Below are positions 35,035 to 42,443 of a DNA stretch of 64,000 nt, one piece after another. Numbering within the stretch: the stretch's first letter is position 1; each line of letters opens with the position of its first letter. The notes under the pieces were generated by a model. It made no database searches. It was not told the DNA's origin and was given only the letters and a program-made list of their open reading frames with translations. This DNA is from an uncultured Bacteroidales bacterium (GTDB lineage: Bacteria > Bacteroidota > Bacteroidia > Bacteroidales > ML635J-15). The translations under genes were made by a program, and so were the position numbers. The stretch is taken from positions 851,140-915,139 of the forward strand of contig CAJOIT010000003.1 of assembly GCA_905234755.1 (NCBI GenBank), written 5' to 3'.

Positions 35035-35843
35035 TTCTTTTTCTGCTCCTTAGCGTCAGATGCCTTCAACTCCTCACGGTTGTTGTTTCTTACGGCATAT
35101 ACATACTTTATGTTATGAAAATCAGTATATAACTCAACATCAATAGTATAAAAGTCGGTAGAAAGGTCTTTCTCAAAACTTTTCACATAACCGACAGGAA
35201 TTCCTTCGGGGAATATTGCAGAGAAACCGCTGGTAACAATTTCATCGCCAATACGTACATCCACATAACCTGGCACTTCCGAAAAAGTCGCAATCCTAAC
35301 ATCGCGACCGTTCCACGAAAGCGAACCGAAATATCCATTCTCGGCAAGTTTCACGCTTATTCGTGCATCGGGATGGATTATTGGCATAATTACCGAATAC
35401 TTGTCCGACACCGAACAAACTATTCCAACCACACCATCGCGACCGATGACACCCATTTCGTTCTCAACGCCTAGGTTTTTGCCAGCATTGACAGTTATCT
35501 CGTTTTTTTCTCTGTTCGTTGTCGCCGAAATCACAGAAGCAGCAATGTATTCGAATCCCTTTTTGCCAAGCACAGGAATACTACTGCGCCTATATGCCTC
35601 TAGACGGTTTCGTAAATCTGCATTTTCCTTTTTCAAGGCTTCATTTTCATCCGACAAACTTACATATTGAACAACACCCGCCCATTTTTCGGCAATAGTC
35701 CCAGTAACGACATTGGCAGATGTCGCAAAGCCATACCTCTGATATGGATTAGCAGTAAATAGCAACGAGAGACAATATATCTCCAGTGCTATGAACAAAA
35801 TGAAATATGCATATTTTATGACAAAGTCGAGCAGATTCCTCAT
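35031..35843 (-). CDS. mreC: Cell-shape protein MreC
   Basis: 270 residues. One membrane segment (FVIKYAYFILFIALEIYCLSLLF), a coiled coil (ENEALKKENADLRNRLEAYR), then the two-barrel MreC domain (VISATTNREKNEITVNAGKNLGVENEMGVIGRDGVVGIV; DVRIGDEIVTSGFSAIFPEGIPVGYV). Links MreB to the periplasmic synthases. Nine bp after mreB. Confidence 0.95.
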   Translation of the reverse strand: MRNLLDFVIKYAYFILFIALEIYCLSLLFTANPYQRYGFATSANVVTGTIAEKWAGVVQYVSLSDENEALKKENADLRNRLEAYRRSSIPVLGKKGFEYIAASVISATTNREKNEITVNAGKNLGVENEMGVIGRDGVVGIVCSVSDKYSVIMPIIHPDARISVKLAENGYFGSLSWNGRDVRIATFSEVPGYVDVRIGDEIVTSGFSAIFPEGIPVGYVKSFEKDLSTDFYTIDVELYTDFHNIKYVYAVRNNNREELKASDAKEQKKK

Positions 35844-35852
35844 CGCCAGAAA

Positions 35853-36875
35853 CTATCTCAGCAGGAACTGGAACTTGTCCACATTCTTCAGGGCTATGCC
35901 GGTGCCACGAGCAACAGCATGAAGCGGATCCTCGGAAACATGCACAGGAATATTAGTCTTGTCGGACAAACGCTTGTCTAGTCCCCTAAGCAAAGCACCG
36001 CCACCGGTAAGGTATATACCCTTGGTGTAAATGTCTGCATAAAGCTCTGGCGGAGTCTTTTCCAACACCGACATAAGCGCCTGCTCAATCTTCGAAATCG
36101 AACGGTCGATGCAATGCGCAATCTCCTGATGCGAAACTGGAATTTCCAATGGAAGTGCAGTCATCTGGTGAGGACCTCTGACAATGTACTCGGCAGGCGG
36201 ATTGTCGAGGTCGGGAATAGCAGCGCCGACATTAATCTTTATCGCCTCGGCTGTTCTTTCACCAACCCTTATGTTATGCTGACGACGCATGTATTCCATA
36301 ATGTCGTTTGTAAAGTCATCGCCTGCAGTACGCACCGACTCCTTCTCCACTGTTCCGCCCAACGAGATGACAGCGATTTCAGTTGTTCCACCGCCTATAT
36401 CAACAACCATATTTCCCTGCGGGGCTTCAACATCCATGCCGATACCGATTGCTGCAGCCATAGGTTCGTATATCATATAAACTTCGCGTCCTCCAGCATG
36501 TTCAGACGAGTCACGAACTGCACGGAGTTCAACTTCGGTACTACCCGAAGGAACGCCAATGACCATCTTCAACGAAGGGTTTATCCAATTTCTGTTCTTG
36601 TTCACCATCTTTATCATACCGCGAATCATCAGCTCGGCGGCATTGAAGTCTGCAATTACGCCGTCGCGAAGCGGGCGGATGGTTTTCAAGCCTTCGTGGG
36701 TCTTGCCATGCATCTGTCGTGCCTTGTCGCCTACGGCCACAAGCTTGCCTGTCTTCTCTTCAATTGCTACTATAGACGGTTCGTCAACGACTATCTTGTC
36801 GTTGTGAATTATGATGGTATTTGCAGTACCGAGATCCATTGCGATCTCCTGCTGTAAAAATGAAAAAAATGCCAT
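35853..36875 (-). CDS. mreB: Rod shape-determining actin homologue MreB
   Basis: 340 residues, full length. Phosphate-1 motif IAMDLGTANTIIIH, connect and phosphate-2 (MVVDIGGGTTEIAVISLGG), adenosine motif (YLTGGGALLRGLD), amphipathic N-terminus MAFFSFLQQEI. First gene of the five-gene elongasome operon. No clean TAnnTTTG box was found just upstream; the 298-bp spacer to the next, divergent gene is very A+T-rich. Confidence 0.97.
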   Translation of the reverse strand: MAFFSFLQQEIAMDLGTANTIIIHNDKIVVDEPSIVAIEEKTGKLVAVGDKARQMHGKTHEGLKTIRPLRDGVIADFNAAELMIRGMIKMVNKNRNWINPSLKMVIGVPSGSTEVELRAVRDSSEHAGGREVYMIYEPMAAAIGIGMDVEAPQGNMVVDIGGGTTEIAVISLGGTVEKESVRTAGDDFTNDIMEYMRRQHNIRVGERTAEAIKINVGAAIPDLDNPPAEYIVRGPHQMTALPLEIPVSHQEIAHCIDRSISKIEQALMSVLEKTPPELYADIYTKGIYLTGGGALLRGLDKRLSDKTNIPVHVSEDPLHAVARGTGIALKNVDKFQFLLR

Positions 36876-37124
36876 ACCTCTTTACACTAATTTTAACTTT
36901 GCAAGTTACCTCTTTTACATTTCATGACAATAACATTAATTATTTTTTTTTGCCAACATATCATTTTGAATATCAAAATCATATTTTTCATTGTTAATAA
37001 AATTATTTGCCGTTTTCGTAATTCTCCAGAAAAAAAAGGAAAAATTCAACACACAATCACAAATTTCCGAATGGCAAAAATTGGTGCATAGAACAAGAAT
37101 TTTTTCTGCCAGAAAAATATTTTT

Positions 37125-37156
37125 TTTGGCAACTCCGTTTTTTTATAGTATTTTTG
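37125..37156 (+). promoter_or_regulatory. Promoter of the secreted/receiver gene pair
   Basis: TTTG at 37125-37128, a 20-bp spacer, TATTTTTG at 37149-37156; fixes the start of the next gene at 37174. Confidence 0.7.
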
Positions 37157-37173
37157 TTAAATTTTACAATGCA

Positions 37174-38070
37174 ATGAAAAGGGTATTATTTGCCATATTA
37201 CTGATAGTCACGCCGTTCCTCGCCAAGTCGAAGGACGACCAGACATTCAAGCCTGTTGTGGAGGCAATAAATAACCTTTTCTCCGAAATTCTACAGGCGC
37301 GAACCGACAACGACAAGGAAAACCTTAACAGCGAACTAATCGAAACGATGAATAATTTCCTGCACAGACAAGGTTCTTTCGACCATGCCATCGACACATT
37401 GAAATACCTGTCGTGCCTGAAATCAAGCGACAATGCACTGAGAATATACACATGGAATCTTTGCTACACAGATGGTTCGTTCAAATATTTCGGCTTCGTA
37501 CAACAAAAAACAGGAGGAAAAATTAATGTCTACGGACTGCACGACCGCCGCAACAAAAATCCCAATGCACCCAACAGCAAAGACCTCGAATACTATACCA
37601 CATCGGAATGGTACGGTTGCATATACTATGAATGCATTACAAACAACTGGAACTCTCGCACATACTATACGCTCATAGGCTGGGATGGTGCCGATAACCT
37701 GACAAACAAGAAAATTATTGAAGTTCTCGCGTTTACGCGCAGAGGCATTCCTGTTTTCGAGAAAAAAATGTTTAAAGTCGACAGGGTTATTTCAAGCAGA
37801 CTAGTATTTGAGTATGCCGACCGTGCAACAATGCTTCTACGCTACAACGAAAAACATAAGATTATCGTTATTGACCACCTTTCACCTTCCGAAGACAGAT
37901 TCAAGGACATGTACCAGTATTACGGTCCCGACATGTCGTTCGATGCTTTGGAATTCAAGGGAGGAAGATGGCTGATGGAAAGCGACATTAATCCGGAAAT
38001 AGCCATCAACTACCAGAAGAACGCTCTAGTTAACCGAATCAAGAAACGCGGTATTTCACACGACTTCTAA
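37174..38070 (+). CDS. Secreted Bacteroidota protein of unknown function
   Basis: 298 residues from the ATG at 37174 with signal peptide MKRVLFAILLIVTPFLAKS; a frame reaching back to 36991 runs through the promoter and is rejected. Features: TDNDKENLNSELIETMNNFLHRQGSFDHAIDTLKYLSCLKSSDNALRIYTWNLCYTDGSFKYFGFVQ, and a middle TYYTLIGWDGADNLTNKKIIEVLAF. It resembles a conserved family of Bacteroidales periplasmic proteins without known role. Four bp separate it from the receiver-like gene, so one transcript. Confidence 0.8.
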   Translation: MKRVLFAILLIVTPFLAKSKDDQTFKPVVEAINNLFSEILQARTDNDKENLNSELIETMNNFLHRQGSFDHAIDTLKYLSCLKSSDNALRIYTWNLCYTDGSFKYFGFVQQKTGGKINVYGLHDRRNKNPNAPNSKDLEYYTTSEWYGCIYYECITNNWNSRTYYTLIGWDGADNLTNKKIIEVLAFTRRGIPVFEKKMFKVDRVISSRLVFEYADRATMLLRYNEKHKIIVIDHLSPSEDRFKDMYQYYGPDMSFDALEFKGGRWLMESDINPEIAINYQKNALVNRIKKRGISHDF

Positions 38071-38074
38071 TACG

Positions 38075-38584
38075 ATGAAAAATACCAAAGATATTGAAAT
38101 ATATGTAGTCGACAACGACTGGCTGTTCCTAAAGGAATTCGAAAACAAGTTCACACATGAGCTATCGAACACATTACATTTAAAATCTATGGTCGAGGAG
38201 TTCATATCGGAACTTCAGGCTCAAGCCAACAATAACTTTACCATTGTAATAATAAACGACATGATTATAAGCCACGGACTTAACTCAAAATCCGTAGTTG
38301 ACATCCTACCAACAATAAAGAACATTGATAAGGAAATTGCTGTTATTGTCCTAACCGACAACGCCAATCTAGAACTTAAAATCACATCAAGCGACCTGCG
38401 TCCCGATGCATACATAAAAAAGGACAAGGAACTATATTTCAGACTACCCCACACCATTAGTAAAATTGTTTGTGGATACGAACTAAAGAAAGACAAACGC
38501 AACCTGCAAATCGCAATAGTAATCGCCATTATCATAATAGCAATCACAATCATACTTTTCGGTAGTGCATCAATAATGAACTAG
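38075..38584 (+). CDS. Receiver-like domain with C-terminal membrane anchor
   Basis: 169 residues. The first about 125 residues follow the CheY fold: YVVDNDW (acidic D13/D15), IVIIND (candidate phospho-acceptor D62), VIVLTDNAN (T94) and AYIKKDKE (K115/K116). Residues 144-163 are one strongly hydrophobic helix before a short tail (LFGSASIMN). No DNA-binding or enzymatic output domain. A receiver tail-anchored to the inner membrane is unusual. Co-transcribed with the secreted protein upstream; no histidine kinase is present in the window. Confidence 0.7.
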   Translation: MKNTKDIEIYVVDNDWLFLKEFENKFTHELSNTLHLKSMVEEFISELQAQANNNFTIVIINDMIISHGLNSKSVVDILPTIKNIDKEIAVIVLTDNANLELKITSSDLRPDAYIKKDKELYFRLPHTISKIVCGYELKKDKRNLQIAIVIAIIIIAITIILFGSASIMN

Positions 38585-38727
38585 AAAAGGTTTTGATTTG
38601 TTTATGCTTTCTCCCAAACAACCAGAAATCCAGAAACGGCGTAGCCATAGAACGACGAAGCCCTCAACGAAGTTAAACTTAGAAACGGGCGTCAGCCCCT
38701 TCTGCCAATTTGTCACTATTTTTCCAC

Positions 38728-38742
38728 TGGCACAGCATTTGA
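38728..38742 (+). promoter_or_regulatory. Sigma-54-like element upstream of htpG
   Basis: TGGCAC, five bases, TTGA: one mismatch from the -24/-12 consensus TGGCAC-N5-TTGC. It ends 36 bp before the htpG ATG. No TAnnTTTG box is seen in the same spacer. Use by sigma-54 is an inference. Confidence 0.4.
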
Positions 38743-38778
38743 CAAAAGCGAGGCAAAATCTAAAAAAAATTAAAAACT

Positions 38779-40839
38779 ATGGCAAATAAAGGAAATATTG
38801 GTGTTACCACCGAAAACATCTTCCCAGTAATAAAGAAGTTCTTATACTCAGACCATGAAATATTCCTCAGGGAATTGGTATCAAACGCTGTTGACGCAAG
38901 CCAGAAACTGAAAACCCTTTCACAGTCGGGCGAATACAGCGGCAATACGGATGACATTAAAGTAAAAGTATCGGTAAACAAGGATGCCAAGACCATCACC
39001 ATCAGCGACAACGGCATAGGCATGACAGCCGAAGAAGTCGACAAGTACATCAACCAGATTGCATTTTCTGGTGCAGGCGACTTTCTCGACAAGTACAAAG
39101 ACATCGCCAATTCCATTATAGGTCACTTCGGACTTGGTTTCTACTCATCATTCATGGTTTCCGAAAAAGTTGAAATCATTACCAAGTCGTACCGCGATGG
39201 CGCACAAGCTGTTAGATGGGAATGCAACGGCGATCCGGAATACACCCTCGAAGAAACCGAAAAGCCCGAAATTGGTACCGACATCATCCTGCACATTGAT
39301 GAAGAATCGGCAGAGTTCCTCGAAGAGAACAGAATCAAGGAAATGCTTGAGAAATACTGCAAATTCCTGCCTGTTCCAATCGTTTTTGGAAAGAAAAAGG
39401 AATGGAAGGACGGCAAGGAGCAGGAAACCGCCGAGGACAACATCATAAACGACACCAACCCTGCTTGGAAGAAGAAACCGACCGACCTCAAGGACGAGGA
39501 CTACATGAAGTTCTACCACGAACTTTACCCGATGAACTTCGAGGAACCGCTATTCTACATCCACCTGAATGTAGATTATCCTTTCAACCTGACAGGTATC
39601 CTCTACTTCCCGAAACTGAAGTCGAACCTCGATGTCAACAAGAACAAGATTCAGTTGTACTGCAATCAGGTTTTCGTTACCGATTCGGTTGAAGGCATTG
39701 TTCCTGAATACCTTATGTTGTTGCACGGCGTACTTGATTCTCCAGATATTCCACTTAATGTTTCGAGAAGCTACCTGCAGAGCGATTCAAACGTAAAGAA
39801 GATTTCGAGCCACATAACCAAGAAAGTTGGCGACCGTCTTGCCGAGATTTTCAAGAACAACCGCAGCGAGTTTGAAAAGAAATGGGACGACATAAAGTTG
39901 TTCATCGAGTTCGGTATGATGTCGGACGAAAAGTTCTACGAAAAAGCAGAAAAGTTCGCACTTGTAAAGAACACCGAAGGCAAATATTTCACCTTCGAGG
40001 AATACAAGAAACTCATTGAGCCAGAGCAGACCGACAAGGACAAGCAGCTCGTTTACCTCTATGCAACCGATGTCGAAGACCAGTATTCGTACATTCAGGC
40101 AGCCAAGAGCAAAGGCTACGATGTACTGCTGATGGACGGTCAACTTGACATTCATTTCATCAATTTCCTTGAACAGAAGTTCGGAGAGTGCCATTTTGTC
40201 CGTGTCGATTCCGACATTATTGACAACCTTATCCGCAAGGAGGAAAAGATTGAATCGGTACTTGGCGCAAACGAACAGGACAACATAAAGTGGGCATTCC
40301 AAGGTGTAACACCTGAAAACAAACGCTTCTACGTTGTTAGCGACAGCATGTCGCCCGAAGATATGCCTGTTGTGATTGTCCGCGAAGAATTCATGCGCCG
40401 TATGAAGGATATGTCGGCATTCAGCGGAGGAACAAACTTCTACCGCGATATGCCCGACGACTACAAGGTTATCGTCAACACCAACCACCCGCTTATCGTT
40501 GGCATAAGCAAGGACTTGGAGAAGGCTACCGCCGACAAGCGCAACGAAATTAACGCCGAAGCCGACAAGTTGAAAGCAGAAAAAGACGCTCTCGACGAAA
40601 AGATGAAACAGTACAAGACCGATGACGAAAAGCCTGTTGAGGACAAGAATCGTCTCGATGACTTGCGCAAGCAGATTAACGAAAACGACGACAAGCGCAG
40701 AGATCTCTACAAGGAATACGGCAAAAACCAGAAGATTGTCAGCCAGTTGTTCGACCTCGCTTTGCTTGCAAACAATCTGCTCAAGGGCGAATCACTCAGC
40801 AAGTTCGTTGAACGCAGTGTCGATTTGCTGAAGAAATAA
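38779..40839 (+). CDS. htpG: Molecular chaperone HtpG (Hsp90)
   Basis: 686 residues. GHKL ATPase motifs: IFLRELVSNAVDASQK (catalytic E), ISDNGIGMTAEEV, HFGLGFYSSFMV. Middle-domain catalytic loop VSRSYLQSDSNVKKIS with the conserved arginine, then a charged helical C-terminus. Cytosolic dimeric chaperone. Single-gene unit with its own terminator. Confidence 0.97.
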   Translation: MANKGNIGVTTENIFPVIKKFLYSDHEIFLRELVSNAVDASQKLKTLSQSGEYSGNTDDIKVKVSVNKDAKTITISDNGIGMTAEEVDKYINQIAFSGAGDFLDKYKDIANSIIGHFGLGFYSSFMVSEKVEIITKSYRDGAQAVRWECNGDPEYTLEETEKPEIGTDIILHIDEESAEFLEENRIKEMLEKYCKFLPVPIVFGKKKEWKDGKEQETAEDNIINDTNPAWKKKPTDLKDEDYMKFYHELYPMNFEEPLFYIHLNVDYPFNLTGILYFPKLKSNLDVNKNKIQLYCNQVFVTDSVEGIVPEYLMLLHGVLDSPDIPLNVSRSYLQSDSNVKKISSHITKKVGDRLAEIFKNNRSEFEKKWDDIKLFIEFGMMSDEKFYEKAEKFALVKNTEGKYFTFEEYKKLIEPEQTDKDKQLVYLYATDVEDQYSYIQAAKSKGYDVLLMDGQLDIHFINFLEQKFGECHFVRVDSDIIDNLIRKEEKIESVLGANEQDNIKWAFQGVTPENKRFYVVSDSMSPEDMPVVIVREEFMRRMKDMSAFSGGTNFYRDMPDDYKVIVNTNHPLIVGISKDLEKATADKRNEINAEADKLKAEKDALDEKMKQYKTDDEKPVEDKNRLDDLRKQINENDDKRRDLYKEYGKNQKIVSQLFDLALLANNLLKGESLSKFVERSVDLLKK

Positions 40840-40860
40840 CCAACACAATACTTTATACCG

Positions 40861-40888
40861 AAAAAGGCGGAAACAATTCCGCCTTTTT
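40861..40888 (+). terminator. Intrinsic terminator after htpG
   Basis: Perfect 12-bp stem AAAAAGGCGGAA / TTCCGCCTTTTT, loop ACAA, T run continuing. Confidence 0.92.
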
Positions 40889-40927
40889 TTATTGTATATC
40901 AGCAACATAACCCAACATAAAACAAAA

Positions 40928-40980
40928 TTGCACTATGATAGTGCAATTTTTAAACATTTTTGCACTACAATAGTGCAATA
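40928..40980. promoter_or_regulatory. Two TTGCACTA-N3-TAGTGCAA palindromes, 32 bp apart
   Basis: Site 1 (40928-40948): ATTGCACTA TGA TAGTGCAAT, a perfect 9-bp dyad. Site 2 (40960-40980): TTTGCACTA CAA TAGTGCAAT, 8 bp perfect. Start-to-start distance is 32 bp, about three turns. They lie between the htpG terminator and the 72-bp repeat before the ATPase gene, so they most likely belong to the ATPase locus. Probable operators of an unknown dimeric regulator. Confidence 0.7.
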
Positions 40981-40990
40981 TCACACAACA

Positions 40991-41062
40991 TTTATGCAAA
41001 TCGTAAAATGTCATTTTATGAATTACATAAAAATTAGGCAGATTTTATGCAAATCATAAAAT
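40991..41062. repeat. 72-bp direct repeat, left copy: three ATTTTATG-N5-CATAAAAT palindromes
   Basis: Matches 42267-42338 over 72 bp with about four differences and no gaps. Palindromes: 40989-41009 (partly degenerate), 41013-41033 and 41042-41062 (perfect 8-bp arms around CAAAT). The third one overlaps the expected -33 region of the ATPase promoter, so this copy can serve as an operator. Confidence 0.88.
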
Positions 41063-41067
41063 TTATA

Positions 41068-41075
41068 TATCTTTG
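41068..41075 (+). promoter_or_regulatory. -7 box of the ATPase/DUF4143 gene
   Basis: TATCTTTG, 6 bp downstream of the left repeat and 20 bp before the ATG at 41095. Confidence 0.65.
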
Positions 41076-41094
41076 CAGCATTAAAATTATCGGT

Positions 41095-42243
41095 ATGGTA
41101 GAACGAGACATTACAACGAAAATGCTATATATGGCATCAAAGTTCCCAGTGCTAACACTCACAGGAACAAGGCAATGCGGCAAATCGACCTTGCTAAGAA
41201 ACAAGTTCGGTGAATATAAATATGTGTCGCTTGAGGATGTTGACATTAGGGATTTTGCCATTAACGATCCACGAGGATTCCTCAACAACTACGGCGACCA
41301 CCTTATAATAGACGAGGCACAGTACGCCCCAAAACTCTTTTCGTACATACAGACAGCCGTTGACAAAAAAAATGAAAGCGGAATGTATATACTTTCAGGG
41401 TCGCACAACTTTCTGCTATTGGAAAGCGTTTCGCAAAGCCTTGCTGGAAGAACTGCCGTAATGAAACTTACACCATTTTCCGTAAAGGAAATGAAAAGTG
41501 CATCATTGTTGCCCTATAACCTTAACGACTGGATGTTTACTGGCGGTTTTCCACGCATATACGACAAGGGAATACAACCGTCCGACTACTATCCGTCGTA
41601 CATACAGACATATATTGAGCGCGATGTCCGCCTAATCAAGAACATTGGCGACTTGACACGTTTTATGCGCTTTATGAAACTTTGTGCCGCAAGAATGGGA
41701 CAACTTCTTAACGTTTCGTCGCTGGCAAGCGAATGCGAAATTACCGTACCTACCTTATACTCTTGGCTTTCGATTCTGGAGACGAGTTATGTCGTATTTT
41801 TGCTTCGCCCATACTACAAGAACTACAACAAACGGCTTGTAAAAAGTCCAAAATTGTATTTTTACGACACCGGACTTGCTTGTTCTCTGCTTGGACTTAC
41901 CAGTGCAGATCAGGTTTCAACACATTATCTACGAGGCGAAATGTTTGAGAATATGGCGGTTTCGGAATGCGTAAAGAGTTTTTATTCTCAGGGAAAGGAA
42001 CCTAATATTTACTTCTGGCGCGACAGCAACGGCAACGAAGTTGACTTGCTTGTGGAGGAAGGAATGAATCTGCGTGCATACGAGATAAAGTCTGCGGCAA
42101 CACTAAGAAGCGATTTCTTCGATGGACTGGACACATTCTCAAAATTGAGTAAAATCCCAGAAGATGCCTGTGCCGTTGTATATGGTGGCGATGCCGATTT
42201 CCAGACTTCCGATGGCAGATATATTTCGTGGCGAAACTGGTAG
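41095..42243 (+). CDS. AAA+ ATPase with DUF4143 nuclease-like C-terminus
   Basis: 382 residues from the ATG at 41095; an in-frame start at 41047 lies upstream of the -7 box and inside the last palindrome. Walker A GTRQCGKST (residues 24-32), Walker B HLIIDEAQ, sensor 1 YILSGSHNF. A winged-helix-like stretch (LLNVSSLASECEITVPTLYSWLSILETSYVVFLL) follows, then DUF4143 with a PD-(D/E)XK-like pattern: NEVDLLVEEGMNLRAYEIKSA (D, then ExK). The family is common and multi-copy in Bacteroidota and its function is not established. No partner gene. Flanked on both sides by the same 72-bp repeat. Confidence 0.9.
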   Translation: MVERDITTKMLYMASKFPVLTLTGTRQCGKSTLLRNKFGEYKYVSLEDVDIRDFAINDPRGFLNNYGDHLIIDEAQYAPKLFSYIQTAVDKKNESGMYILSGSHNFLLLESVSQSLAGRTAVMKLTPFSVKEMKSASLLPYNLNDWMFTGGFPRIYDKGIQPSDYYPSYIQTYIERDVRLIKNIGDLTRFMRFMKLCAARMGQLLNVSSLASECEITVPTLYSWLSILETSYVVFLLRPYYKNYNKRLVKSPKLYFYDTGLACSLLGLTSADQVSTHYLRGEMFENMAVSECVKSFYSQGKEPNIYFWRDSNGNEVDLLVEEGMNLRAYEIKSAATLRSDFFDGLDTFSKLSKIPEDACAVVYGGDADFQTSDGRYISWRNW

Positions 42244-42266
42244 ATAAGTATTCCTACCCTATCTAT

Positions 42267-42338
42267 TTTATGCAAATCGTAAAATATCATTTTATGAATT
42301 ACATAAAAATCAGGCAAAATTTATGCAAATCATAAAAT
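42267..42338. repeat. 72-bp direct repeat, right copy
   Basis: Same three palindromes as 40991-41062, starting 24 bp after the ATPase stop. It lies at the 3' ends of both the ATPase and the convergent res gene, so it cannot be a promoter for either. The sequence outside the 72 bp is not related to that outside the left copy. Confidence 0.88.
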
Positions 42339-42379
42339 CAAGATTAAAATCTGCGCATTACAAAAACTTATATTCGAGA

Positions 42380-42402
42380 GTGTCGGATTATATATCCGAC
42401 AC
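42380..42402. terminator. Hairpin between ATPase cassette and res
   Basis: Perfect 9-bp stem GTGTCGGAT / ATCCGACAC with a 5-nt loop, between convergent genes; no good T tract, so termination is uncertain. Confidence 0.45.
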
Positions 42403-42443
42403 GACCTAAGTCTTTATTTCAACCACTTGTCCAAAATCACTTT

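Noticed and set aside
36114..36857. 247-codon frame opposite mreB, and similar long frames opposite htpG (39787-40488) and the RlmI-like gene (12423-13178)
   Set aside because: All lie antisense within well-conserved genes and encode Cys/His-rich sequences typical of shadow frames.
36991..37173. N-terminal extension of the secreted protein gene
   Set aside because: The stretch contains a TTTG-N20-TAnnTTTG promoter and precedes a clean signal peptide start.
40928..41062. CRISPR array
   Set aside because: The repeated units are palindromic operator-like words with very short, near-constant spacers and no cas genes are present.
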